From: Ramlibacter henchirensis | GTDB taxonomy: Bacteria; Pseudomonadota; Gammaproteobacteria; Burkholderiales; Burkholderiaceae_C | Direction of reading: 5' to 3' | Length of the DNA: 64,000 nt | NCBI RefSeq assembly: GCF_004682015.1 | Contig: NZ_SMLM01000003.1 | Span: 620,001-684,000 of the forward strand | Shown here: positions 9,380-17,346 of the stretch, piece after piece | How the letters are laid out: every line of letters begins with the position of its first letter | Numbering within the stretch: the first letter of the stretch is position 1 | Made by a program: the position numbers and the translations under genes | Notes under the pieces: model-generated | The model's database searches: none | What the model was told of the DNA's origin: nothing | What the model saw: only the letters and a program-made list of their open reading frames with translations

Positions 9380-10546
9380 TCAGGACGCGGCGGGCGCTGC
9401 GACCGGCTGCACGGCCCGCTCGAACTGCAGCAGCACCGTGGTGCCCGCGCCCGGCGTGGACTCGATCCGCACCGAGCCGCCGGCCGCCTGCATCACGCGC
9501 TGGCAGAACATCAGGCCCATGCCGTTGCCGCCGCCGGCGGCGCGGGTCGTGACCGGCTCCCGGGTGAGCCGGGCCAGCACTTCGGGCGGGATGCCGGGTC
9601 CGTTGTCGGTGAACCGGAGCCAACCGCGGGCAGTGTCTGCGCCGCCCTCGCAGCCGGCCTCGACGCGCAGGCTGGGCTGGTCGCGGCCGCGCAGCGCCTG
9701 CAGCGCGTTCTTGGTCAGGGTGCACAGCACCAGGTACAGCAGGTCGCGCCGGCCCGGCAGGCGGAAGTCGCGCACCACCTGGCGAGTGACCCAGAGGCGC
9801 TCCTGCTCCTCGAACGGGAACTCGTCCAGCGCGGCCAGCAGCGCCGAGGCGCTGACGGTTTGCGGCGCGGCGCCCGGGTAGGCATCGCGCGCCGATTGCA
9901 GGAAAGTCGCCACCAGCGACTGGCAGTACTGGGCGCGCCGCTCCGCGCGTTCGAGCGCCGCCAGCAGCTCGCCGGGCTCGTGCTCCTCGAATTCGACGAC
10001 GCCGGGACGCGATTGCGCTCCGGGCGGCCGCACGCGGGCGGCGACGGTGCCCACGCAACCGCGCACCGTCGTCAGCGGCGTGTTCAGCTCGTGCGCCAGG
10101 AAGCCGAGTGTCTCTCGCAGCGTCGCCGCGCGGCTCTCGTTCAGGGCGCGCTCCAGCGCCTGCTCGCGGTACAGCGCGAGCGCCTCTCGCAACGCCTCGC
10201 GCGTGGGCTCGTCTTCCAGGGGCTTTTCGAGGATGCGCAGCACCTTGCCCTGGTTGACGGCCGCGATGGCGACGTCCTTCTCCGCATAGGCCGTGGCCAG
10301 CAGGCGCACGATGTACCGGTGGTCGCGCTGGACCCGGCGCAGCAGCTTCATGCCGTCCTGCTCCGGCATGCGGTAGTCGGTCACCAGCGCCGCGAACTCA
10401 TCGCCGCGCTCCGCGAGGATGGCCAGGGCGTCGTCGGCGCTGGCCGCGGTGGCGACGTCGAATTCGCCGCCGAAGCAGCGCGCGAACCACTTGCGCGAGG
10501 GCGCCTCGTCGTCGACGAACAGGATGGCGCGTGCAACGTTCGGCAT
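9380..10546 (-). CDS. Response regulator fused to histidine kinase
   Basis: A 388-residue cytoplasmic protein. An N-terminal receiver (LFVDDE, phospho-acceptor Asp57 in VTDYRMPEQDG, conserved Lys in ILEKPLED) is joined to a kinase with HisKA FLAHELNTPL (His152) and a HATPase with KNALQAL, DNGPGIPPE and GNGMGL. No membrane segment or DNA-binding domain is present. It starts 8 bases after the stop of the 840-residue CqsS-like kinase, so it is likely its co-transcribed relay partner. The receiver could accept phosphate from that kinase and gate the second kinase. The output target is not in the cassette. Confidence 0.88.
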   Translation of the reverse strand: MPNVARAILFVDDEAPSRKWFARCFGGEFDVATAASADDALAILAERGDEFAALVTDYRMPEQDGMKLLRRVQRDHRYIVRLLATAYAEKDVAIAAVNQGKVLRILEKPLEDEPTREALREALALYREQALERALNESRAATLRETLGFLAHELNTPLTTVRGCVGTVAARVRPPGAQSRPGVVEFEEHEPGELLAALERAERRAQYCQSLVATFLQSARDAYPGAAPQTVSASALLAALDEFPFEEQERLWVTRQVVRDFRLPGRRDLLYLVLCTLTKNALQALRGRDQPSLRVEAGCEGGADTARGWLRFTDNGPGIPPEVLARLTREPVTTRAAGGGNGMGLMFCQRVMQAAGGSVRIESTPGAGTTVLLQFERAVQPVAAPAAS

Positions 10547-10554
10547 GGTCTGCC

Positions 10555-13077
10555 CTATCCCTCGGTGGCGGCCGCGCCCGAGTGGCTGGCGCCGTAATCC
10601 CGCAACGCCTTTTCCGTCGCGGCGGCGAGTTCCTGCACCTTGGGCAGCCACTCCTCGGGCGCCGGCCAGCGGCCCTGTTCCAGCACGGGAACATAAACAC
10701 CGCGCACCCACTGGTACAGGGCCAGCGCGCCGGCCTCGCCGCTCATGCCGAGCAGCGAGTGCATGGCCTCCTGCGCGCGCTTCAGGTCCTGCTCGGCCAT
10801 GGCCTGCTCCAGCACGCCCACCAGGCGGGCGATCTCGGGCAGGTAGTCGGCCAGCAACTCTTCGAGCAACCCAAGCCGCTGGTAGCTCTCCAGCCGGGTG
10901 ACGTTGAGCAGCGGGCCCTCCTCTCGCTGCGGCGCGGCCGCGACGGTCGGCTGGTCCAGTCGCGGCGCCGGGGTGTCGCGGCCGGCGGTGAGTTCCGCCA
11001 CGACTTCGCAGAGCTGGCCGGCTTCGACCGGTTTGACCAGGAAGCCGTTCATGCCCGCCTCGCGCGCGCCCTCCACCGCCGCCGAGTCGGAATGTGCCGT
11101 GAGCGCGATGATGGGGATCGCCGACCACGTCTCCTTGCTGGCGCGGATGGCGCGCGACGTGTCCAGGCCGCCCATGCCCGGCATGTTCAGGTCCATCAGC
11201 ACCGCGTCGAAGGCCGGGCCGCGGCGCAGGGCCTGCAGCACGGCCTCGCCGTGGTCGGCCTCCACCACCACGGCGCCCGCTTCGCGCAGGTACGCGGCAA
11301 CGGCACGGCGGTTGTACGCGCTGTCGTCCGCCAGCAGCACGCGGCGCTGCTCGAGCGGGCGGCTGCCGGCCGGCGAAGCGCTGCTGCGGCGCTCCATCGC
11401 CTTCTGCAGCGCCTGCACCAGCGGCAGCTGGGCGGAAGGCTTGGACACGAAGCCATCCATGCCGGCGCGCTGGGTCTTCGCGCGGGCGAGGTGGGCTGGC
11501 TCGCTGGTGTGGGCCACGATGCGGACATAGCGGTTGGCCGGTACCTGCCCCTGGCGCACCTTCTGCGCCACGTGGTAGCCGTCGGGCCCCGGCATGTTCA
11601 GGTCCAGCAGCACCAGGTCGTAGGCATGGCGGGCCAGCAGTTCCATCGCGCGGTTTCCGTCCGCAGCGTCGTCGATGACCATGCCCAGCGGCCTAAGCTT
11701 GTGGCGGGCGGTCATCCGCTGGGCCGCGTCGTCTTCCACCAGCAAAAGCCGTTTTTGCGCCAGGACGGCCCGGGCGGCCTGCAGCACCTTTTCGTGGTGC
11801 GCCTGGCGCGCCTCCTCGCCCACCGGCGGGAACTGCATCGTGAACTCGGTGTAGGAGCCTGCGACCGACCGGCACCGGATCTCGCCGCCGAACGCCTTCA
11901 TCACCCGCTGGCAATAGGCCAGGCCCAGGCCGGTGCCGCCCGACTTGCCGAACGAATGGAACGGCTCGAACAAGGTGGGCAGTACTTCGGGCGGGATGCC
12001 GGGGCCGGTGTCCCGCACCGCGATCTGGTGGCCGCCGACCGTGATCGTCACGCGGGTGCCGGGGTACGGCCCCAGGTAGTACAGCGCGTTCTTGATGAGG
12101 TTGAAGAGGACGTAGAGGTAAGCCGTCTCATCGCCGCGGAACTGGAAGTCCTCCCGCACGTCGACGCTGACGCTCTCGCGGGCGGCGTCGCCGTCGTAGC
12201 CGTATTCGTCGACCGCCTTGCGCACCACCTCCGCGGCCGAAAGCACGTCGAACTTCCCCGGGTCCAGCGGCTTGGCGCTCAGGGCGTCCAGCGTCATCGT
12301 GATGACCTGCAGGCCGCGCTCGATCGCGCGCTCGCCCTTCGCGAGCTGACCGTGCAGGTTGTCGAGCTCATGGTGCGCCACCGCGGTCAGCTGGTCCTGC
12401 ACGCCCGGCCCCGAAAGGCTTTGCTGGATGCCCGAGAGGCTGTGGCGCAGCTGGCCGAGAGGATTGCGCATTTCGTGCGCGATCGTGCCGGCCAGCGCCG
12501 TCGCGGCGTCCAGGCGCTCGGCCTGGATCTGCTTTTCAGAGAGCTTGAAAGCGTTGCCCCCGATGATCACCAGGATGAGCGTGGGCAGCCGGCCCAGGTA
12601 GTCCACCGGCATCGCAGCTTGCGGCGTGGTGGCGATGTAGAGCAGCGCGGCGGCGCCCGCTCCCGCGACCATCATCACCACGGTGTTGCGCCAGTCCGTA
12701 AGCAAGACCAGGAAGAACACGCCCATGAAGGTGTTGGCGACCGACACCGAGCCGCCGCCGTTCTTCAGGGCCAGGAAGACCATGAGGAAGGGCAGGCAGA
12801 ACAGGTAGGTCACGTACGACCAGGGCACGTACCAGGACTTGAAGCGCTCGGGCCAGTGGTCGCGCAGCGCCAGCCCGAGGCACAGCACCGCTGCCGTGCC
12901 GCGCAGCCAGGCGCTGTCGTAGCCCTTGGTGGAGCGCAGCTCGTGCAACAGGAAGAAAAGCGGGAAAGCGATCGCGCCCACCACCCCGACGGCCTTGGGG
13001 ATGTGGCGCATGTACTCGGCATGCGCCACGTAATGGGACCAGAGGTGCCGGGTCCAGAGTTGCCGCAGGGCAGTCAT
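10555..13077 (-). CDS. CqsS-like hybrid sensor histidine kinase, two receivers plus Hpt
   Basis: An 840-residue membrane kinase. Residues ~30-175 form a six-helix sensor. Then come HisKA TIAHEMRNPL (His201), HATPase (IKNALYYLG ~330, DTGPGIPP ~358, GTGLGLAYC ~382), receiver 1 (Asp492 in LLDLNMPGPDG), receiver 2 (Asp629 in LMDLNMPGMGG) and an Hpt-like end with MHSLLGMSGEAGA (His773). From memory the sensor and kinase core resemble Vibrio CqsS, the receptor for the alpha-hydroxyketone CAI-1 (AAVL-GL-RD, FCLPF, KNALYY, AFGGEIRC). The start is one base after the acyl-synthase stop and the stop is 8 bases before the receiver-kinase, so the three form one operon. The ligand is unknown, and no CqsA is present in the window. 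Confidence 0.9.
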   Translation of the reverse strand: MTALRQLWTRHLWSHYVAHAEYMRHIPKAVGVVGAIAFPLFFLLHELRSTKGYDSAWLRGTAAVLCLGLALRDHWPERFKSWYVPWSYVTYLFCLPFLMVFLALKNGGGSVSVANTFMGVFFLVLLTDWRNTVVMMVAGAGAAALLYIATTPQAAMPVDYLGRLPTLILVIIGGNAFKLSEKQIQAERLDAATALAGTIAHEMRNPLGQLRHSLSGIQQSLSGPGVQDQLTAVAHHELDNLHGQLAKGERAIERGLQVITMTLDALSAKPLDPGKFDVLSAAEVVRKAVDEYGYDGDAARESVSVDVREDFQFRGDETAYLYVLFNLIKNALYYLGPYPGTRVTITVGGHQIAVRDTGPGIPPEVLPTLFEPFHSFGKSGGTGLGLAYCQRVMKAFGGEIRCRSVAGSYTEFTMQFPPVGEEARQAHHEKVLQAARAVLAQKRLLLVEDDAAQRMTARHKLRPLGMVIDDAADGNRAMELLARHAYDLVLLDLNMPGPDGYHVAQKVRQGQVPANRYVRIVAHTSEPAHLARAKTQRAGMDGFVSKPSAQLPLVQALQKAMERRSSASPAGSRPLEQRRVLLADDSAYNRRAVAAYLREAGAVVVEADHGEAVLQALRRGPAFDAVLMDLNMPGMGGLDTSRAIRASKETWSAIPIIALTAHSDSAAVEGAREAGMNGFLVKPVEAGQLCEVVAELTAGRDTPAPRLDQPTVAAAPQREEGPLLNVTRLESYQRLGLLEELLADYLPEIARLVGVLEQAMAEQDLKRAQEAMHSLLGMSGEAGALALYQWVRGVYVPVLEQGRWPAPEEWLPKVQELAAATEKALRDYGASHSGAAATEG

Positions 13078-13078
13078 T

Positions 13079-13743
13079 TCAAGCCTCGATGGCGGATGGC
13101 GCCAGGGCGTCGCGCACGCGTTCGACCTCGCCGTGGATCAGGCAGTACGTCTTCTCGGTGCCGGGCAGGAGCACGTCGCGCGCGACCAGGTTGAAGCCGA
13201 AGCGGCGATAGAGGCGGCTGAGGATGTGCGTGCAGGAACCCACTAGGTTCTCGACGTCGGCGTGCTCGAGCAGGTCGGTCAGGGTGAGGTGCAGGCAGCG
13301 CTTCAGGACGTCTTGGCCGACCCGGTACTCGGGCGCGATCACCAGCCGTCCGGCGTCCCAGGCCTTGGGCCAATGGGAGAGCGCCTGCGGGTGCGAAATC
13401 TGGAGCAATTGCTCGGTCAACGTGAGGCCGTGTCCGAGCGGGACCAGCCGGATGGTGCCGATCAGGCGGTTATGGAGCTCGAAAGCGAAGACGCGACCCA
13501 ACTCGTCTCTTTTTTTTCGCGGGTGGCGAATTGCGGGTCCGCCGAAGCGGCCGCCTTCAGGTCGATCTGACCGCGAAGCTGGGCCAGATCGCGGATGTCG
13601 GTCGCCTTGCGCAGGCACCGGATGGTCAGGTCCTCGACCGCGATGTCGCGGCTGCCGGCGGCCTCGGGCTCATCGGCGGGAAAAGGAAAAGCCTGCAGCC
13701 CCGCATGGGGCATCGGCACGGAAACGACGCTGGTGTTGAACAT
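13079..13743 (-). CDS. N-acyl amino acid synthase (FeeM-like) / autoinducer-synthase-type GNAT protein, frame broken at A8
   Basis: Two overlapping frames together read as one protein of about 221 residues. The first runs from the ATG at 13743 (GAGGAG upstream) through FATREKK. The second continues as RDELGRVFAFELHNRLIGTIRL to the stop at 13079. Segments GTIRLVPLG, AGRLVIAPEYR and ILSRLYRRFGF fit the GNAT-fold acyltransferases that make N-acyl amino acids or acyl-homoserine lactones. FeeM is the best match from memory. The frames join exactly at eight A residues (sense strand), needing a -1 slip or one extra A. The intact reading of both halves argues against old decay. It is the first gene of the cassette and is tightly coupled to the CqsS-like kinase, so a role as signal producer is the natural guess. 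Confidence 0.68.
13510..13517 (-). promoter_or_regulatory. A8 slippery tract in the acyl-synthase gene
   Basis: Eight consecutive T on the plus strand are eight A in the sense strand. In the upstream frame the codons are gaa aaa aaa gag, so the heptamer A_AAA_AAA is in register for -1 slippage. The downstream frame then reads aga gac gag. Possible explanations are programmed slippage, phase variation by tract length, or a miscounted homopolymer in the assembly. Confidence 0.6.
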
Positions 13744-13962
13744 GAAGGGGCCCCTCCTCAGGTAGCGTAAGTGAATCTCCCCGGGCGGCCCTTGCGGCCG
13801 CGCAATCTGCGCGTTCATTATTGGGCTGAGCCAAAACGCACGCCATAAGTCAATGCCTTAATTGGCAAGGGACTCCGGGGTTCGGCGGACAATCCGGGTC
13901 TTGATTCAGTAGCGGCCCAGCGCTGGGCCGGCCGGCTTCCCACCTCGAAACGGGTGCTCCCC

Positions 13963-14373
13963 ATGAACTATCCCATCCAGAAGACCGACGCCGAATGGAA
14001 AGCGTTGCTGAGCCAGAAAGGTGCCGAGCGCGGTGCCTTCGAGGTCACGCGACATGCGAGCACCGAGCGCCCGTTCACGGGCAAGTACGAGCGCGTCTGG
14101 GCGGACGGCAGCTACCACTGCATCTGCTGCGGGAACAAACTCTTCGACTCCGGCACCAAGTTCGACGCCGGCTGCGGCTGGCCCAGCTTCTCCGAGGCGG
14201 TGCCCGGCGCGATCAAGGAGATCCGCGACGCCAGCCACGGCATGATCCGCACCGAAACCGTCTGCGCGCAGTGCGGCGCGCACCTGGGCCACGTGTTCCC
14301 GGACGGACCCGCCCCCACGGGGCTTCGCTACTGCATGAACTCCGCCTCGCTGGACTTCCACAAGAACGAATGA
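13963..14373 (+). CDS. msrB: Peptide-methionine (R)-S-oxide reductase MsrB
   Basis: A 136-residue repair enzyme that reduces methionine-R-sulfoxide in proteins. It has two zinc-binding CxxC pairs (CICC near residue 46 and CAQC near 95), the family block [20 protein letters not shown] and the catalytic cysteine in [12 protein letters not shown]. The ATG at 13963 was preferred over a GTG at 13954. The last base pairs overlap the start of yciB as ATGA, so it heads a small operon with yciB, bolA and ppiC. It is divergent from the signalling cassette. Confidence 0.95.
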   Translation: MNYPIQKTDAEWKALLSQKGAERGAFEVTRHASTERPFTGKYERVWADGSYHCICCGNKLFDSGTKFDAGCGWPSFSEAVPGAIKEIRDASHGMIRTETVCAQCGAHLGHVFPDGPAPTGLRYCMNSASLDFHKNE

Positions 14374-14906
14374 AACTGCTGATCGATTTCCTGCCCATCG
14401 TCGTCTTCTTCGTCGCCTTCAAGCTGTTCGACATCTGGATCGCCACCGGCGTGGCGATCGCCGCGACCGTGGCGCAGATCGCCTGGCTGCGCTGGTCCAC
14501 CGGCAAGGTGGAGCCGATGCAGTGGCTCAGCCTGGCGGTCATCGTGCTGTTCGGCGGGGCCACGCTGCTGTCGCACAACGAGACGTTCATCAAATGGAAG
14601 CCCACGGTGCTCTACTGGCTGATGGGCGGCGCGCTCGCCATCGGCCAGCTGGTGTTCCGCCGCAACCTGCTGAAATCGCTGATGGGCGCGCAGATGACGT
14701 TGCCGGACGCAGCCTGGCGGGTCATGAACTGGAGCTGGGTCACGTTCTTCGCCGCCATGGGCCTGGTGAACCTCTGGGTCGCCTACAGCTTCGAGACCGA
14801 CACCTGGGTCAATTTCAAGCTGTTCGGCGGGCTCGGGCTGATGCTCGCCTTTGTGCTCGCGCAGGCGGTCTACCTGTCACGATTCATGAAGCCCGAGGCG
14901 GAGTAG
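14370..14906 (+). CDS. yciB: Inner-membrane septation protein YciB/IspZ
   Basis: A 178-residue membrane protein with about five hydrophobic helices. It carries the family pattern [16 protein letters not shown] at the N-terminus, [12 protein letters not shown] in the middle and WVNFKLFG near the end. It is involved in envelope and septum integrity in relatives. The start overlaps the msrB stop (ATGA), and the stop is two bases before the bolA-like gene. Confidence 0.95.
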   Translation: MKLLIDFLPIVVFFVAFKLFDIWIATGVAIAATVAQIAWLRWSTGKVEPMQWLSLAVIVLFGGATLLSHNETFIKWKPTVLYWLMGGALAIGQLVFRRNLLKSLMGAQMTLPDAAWRVMNWSWVTFFAAMGLVNLWVAYSFETDTWVNFKLFGGLGLMLAFVLAQAVYLSRFMKPEAE

Positions 14907-14908
14907 CC

Positions 14909-15175
14909 ATGCCCACCGGCATCACGGCCGAGGCCTTGCACCGGCGGCTCACCGAAAAGCTGGCGCCCAGCAGGCTCGAAGTGATCGATGAAAGCTTCGC
15001 GCACGCCGGCCACGCCGGCGCGGACGGCACGGGCTTCGGCACCCATTTCCGGGTGCGGATCGACTCGCCCCTGTTCGCCGGGAAGCCCCGGGTGGCGCAG
15101 CATCGGCTTGTGTATGATGCGTTGCAGGATTACCTCGACGCCGGGCTGCACGCGCTGGCCATCGAAACTCCCTGA
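14909..15175 (+). CDS. BolA family protein
   Basis: An 88-residue protein with the BolA fold: an N-terminal helix (ITAEALHRRLTEKL), THFRVRIDSPLFAGKPRVAQHRLVYDAL and a short C-terminal LHALAIETP. In this family such proteins bind 2Fe-2S clusters with monothiol glutaredoxins or act in transcription. It is co-directional with yciB (2-base gap) and precedes ppiC. Confidence 0.9.
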   Translation: MPTGITAEALHRRLTEKLAPSRLEVIDESFAHAGHAGADGTGFGTHFRVRIDSPLFAGKPRVAQHRLVYDALQDYLDAGLHALAIETP

Positions 15176-15226
15176 CTCCCCCTCCTTTCCCGCTTCCCGC
15201 TCCCGTTCGACCCTAGGGACCTCCCC

Positions 15227-16006
15227 ATGAAACAGCAAATCGTCGCGGCGCTGGCCGCCGCCCTCGTGTGCGCCGCCCTGCCGGCCTCGGCGCAGAACGT
15301 CGCCATCGTCAACGGCAAGCCGGTGCCCAAGGCCCGTGTCGACGCGCTGGCTTCCCAGATCGCCAAGTCGGGCCGCCCGATCACGCCGGAGATGTCCGAC
15401 CAGCTGAAGGAGGAAGTCATCGCCCGCGAGGTGTTCATGCAGGAAGCGCAGAAGCGCGGCCTGGACGGCACCGACGATTTCCGCGCGCAGATGGAACTGG
15501 CCCGGCAGACCCTGTTGATCCGCGAGCTGTTCGCCGACTACCAGAAGAAGAACCCGGTGACCGACGCCGACATCAAGGCAGAGTACGACAAGTTCGTCGC
15601 GACCAACGGCGGCAAGGAGTACAAGGCCCGCCACATCCTCGTGGAGAAGGAAGACGAGGCCAAGACCATCATCGCCAGCCTCAAGAAGGGCGGGAAGTTC
15701 GAGGACATCGCCAAGAAGCAGTCCAAGGACCCCGGGTCCGGTTCCAACGGAGGCGACCTCGACTGGGCGAATGCGGCGAGCTACGTCCCCGAGTTCTCGC
15801 AGGCCATGATCAAGCTGAACAAGGGCCAGACCACCGATACGCCGGTGAAGACGCAATTCGGCTACCACGTGATCCGGCTGGACGACGTGCGTGAAGCACA
15901 GCTGCCCAAGCTGGACGAAGTCAAGCCGCAGATCGCCCAGGCGCTGCAGCAGCAGAAGCTGGCGAAGTTCCAGCAGGACCTGCGCACGGGCGCGAAGATC
16001 GAGTAA
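15227..16006 (+). CDS. Periplasmic peptidyl-prolyl isomerase, PpiC/parvulin type
   Basis: A 259-residue chaperone. A signal peptide of about 23 residues ends at PASAQN. A SurA-like N-domain follows, then one parvulin domain (residues ~130-230) with ARHILV, GGDLDWAN and TQFGYHVIRLDD. It catalyses cis-trans isomerisation at proline and helps fold exported proteins. It is the last gene of the msrB-yciB-bolA-ppiC run and is followed by a hairpin terminator. Confidence 0.93.
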   Translation: MKQQIVAALAAALVCAALPASAQNVAIVNGKPVPKARVDALASQIAKSGRPITPEMSDQLKEEVIAREVFMQEAQKRGLDGTDDFRAQMELARQTLLIRELFADYQKKNPVTDADIKAEYDKFVATNGGKEYKARHILVEKEDEAKTIIASLKKGGKFEDIAKKQSKDPGSGSNGGDLDWANAASYVPEFSQAMIKLNKGQTTDTPVKTQFGYHVIRLDDVREAQLPKLDEVKPQIAQALQQQKLAKFQQDLRTGAKIE

Positions 16007-16039
16007 TCACCGTTTTTGCCGCGAAGGCGAAATTCCGGG

Positions 16040-16066
16040 AAGCGGTCCACGAGGCCGCTTTTCTTT
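16040..16066 (+). terminator. Terminator after ppiC
   Basis: AAGCGG and CCGCTT form a 6-bp stem with a short loop, followed by TTCTTTT. It lies 34 bases past the ppiC stop and just before the convergent DUF1624 gene. Confidence 0.65.
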
Positions 16067-16069
16067 TGA

Positions 16070-16807
16070 TCAGCGCACCAGCGCCGCCACCACCGTCAGC
16101 ACCCCGATCAGCACCGGCTGGTGCAGCATGTACCAGGACAGGCTCCAGCGCCCCATCCACGCCAGCGCACCCGCGCGGTTCGGCAGCCGTCCCTGGAGCA
16201 ACGCCGGCCGGCGCGCAATCGCCTCCCGCCCCGCGGCCATCCCCCACCACATCGCGCCCAGCCAAGGGACGATGGGCACGTAGTCCTCGGTCACGGGCTT
16301 GCGGCTGATCAGGCCCAGCCAATGGAACGGCGGGCGGTTGAGGAATTCCAGCGATGGCCAGGCGGCATGCGCGGCCGGCGCCAACGCCCACAAGCCGATC
16401 GCCACCGCTCCGGCAGGCCACAGCCATCGCCCCCAGCCGGCCGTCAGCCGCACCACGATGAGCATCACCGCGATGCCGTGCAGCACGCCGAAGAAGATGT
16501 AGCTGCGCGGGAACATGAACCACGAGCCCACCGTGACCAGCAGCGCGCAGCCGGCGATCTGCGCCCAGCGCCGCCAGAAGCGGGGCCACGACTGCCCCTG
16601 CGACCAGGCGACGGCCTGGGACAACCCCGCGCAGAACAGGAACAGGCTGACGATGGCCGTCCGCTGCCAGGTCCAGAACGGGTCTGCGTAGAAGTTCTGC
16701 CGGATCCAGCGGAAATGGTTGAGGTCGAAGCAGAAGTGGTAGACCGTCATCCAGACGATCGCGGCGCCCCGCAGGGCATCGAGTCGGTCGTAGCGGGCGC
16801 TGGCCAT
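16070..16807 (-). CDS. DUF1624 / HGSNAT-like membrane protein
   Basis: A 245-residue membrane protein with about seven hydrophobic helices. The N-terminal RYDRLDALRGAAIVWMTVYH and later WYMLHQPVLI are typical of the heparan-alpha-glucosaminide acetyltransferase-like/DUF1624 acyltransferase family, which transfers acyl groups across the membrane. Substrate is unknown. It is convergent with ppiC and alone on its strand. Confidence 0.85.
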   Translation of the reverse strand: MASARYDRLDALRGAAIVWMTVYHFCFDLNHFRWIRQNFYADPFWTWQRTAIVSLFLFCAGLSQAVAWSQGQSWPRFWRRWAQIAGCALLVTVGSWFMFPRSYIFFGVLHGIAVMLIVVRLTAGWGRWLWPAGAVAIGLWALAPAAHAAWPSLEFLNRPPFHWLGLISRKPVTEDYVPIVPWLGAMWWGMAAGREAIARRPALLQGRLPNRAGALAWMGRWSLSWYMLHQPVLIGVLTVVAALVR

Positions 16808-16855
16808 CGCGGCCGAGTTTAGGCCGGCGATTTGTCGGGGAGCCGGGGGCGCCGC

Positions 16856-17164
16856 CTAGGTGCCGTTCTTGCCGACGCGTGTGAAGGGATCCGGGTCCTC
16901 GGGGTCGCCAAACTGGCTGGGGCGCTCTTGCCTGACGCGAACGGACTTTTCCGGCGTCAGCGCGCCCAGCTGACTGTCCAGCTGGAACGACGATTCCTGC
17001 CACAAATCCCAGGCGGACTCGTCATTGTCCTCCCTCACCTCCGGCAGGGGCGGCAGTTCCGGGACCAGAGGCGCGGGCCGGGAGCGCTTCGCGAAACGCG
17101 GGGCCTGGGCCTCCGGTTTTCGGGGAGCGGCGGGCGCCTCGGCGCGTCGGAACAGCTTGAACAT
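16856..17164 (-). CDS. Conserved small acidic protein of unknown function (copy 1)
   Basis: A 102-residue protein starting MFKLFRR, then a Pro/Ala-rich basic stretch and an acidic C-terminal half with PPLPEVRED, AWDLWQESSFQLDSQLG and DPFTRVGKN. No enzyme motif or membrane segment is seen. A clear second copy lies at 52318-52617 in the decayed patch, so the conserved half (PPLPEVRE, AWDLW, FQLDSQ, RPSQF, DPFTRVGKN) is under selection. Function unknown. Confidence 0.75.
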   Translation of the reverse strand: MFKLFRRAEAPAAPRKPEAQAPRFAKRSRPAPLVPELPPLPEVREDNDESAWDLWQESSFQLDSQLGALTPEKSVRVRQERPSQFGDPEDPDPFTRVGKNGT

Positions 17165-17346
17165 CTCGGGTCTCCGTCGGGCTATCCGACCTCGCCATCT
17201 GCAGCAAGGACCGAAGTAACCCACCGTTACATTGAACCTCTGCCGATGAAGCGGGTCAAGGGGCGCAACCCCCAAGGTGGTGTGTCCCAGCGCGCGGTGC
17301 CGTTTTCAGTGTCTCGTCCGAGACACGGGCGTGCGCCGATGCGGGA

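Noticed and set aside
7601..10597. A 998-codon open frame on the plus strand
   Set aside because: It runs antisense to the acyl-CoA ligase and receiver-kinase genes, which have clear family motifs. Its translation is Arg/Gly/His-rich with no pattern; it is a product of high G+C.
10531..13194. An 887-codon open frame on the plus strand
   Set aside because: Antisense to the CqsS-like kinase; composition is unnatural and there is no ribosome-binding site.
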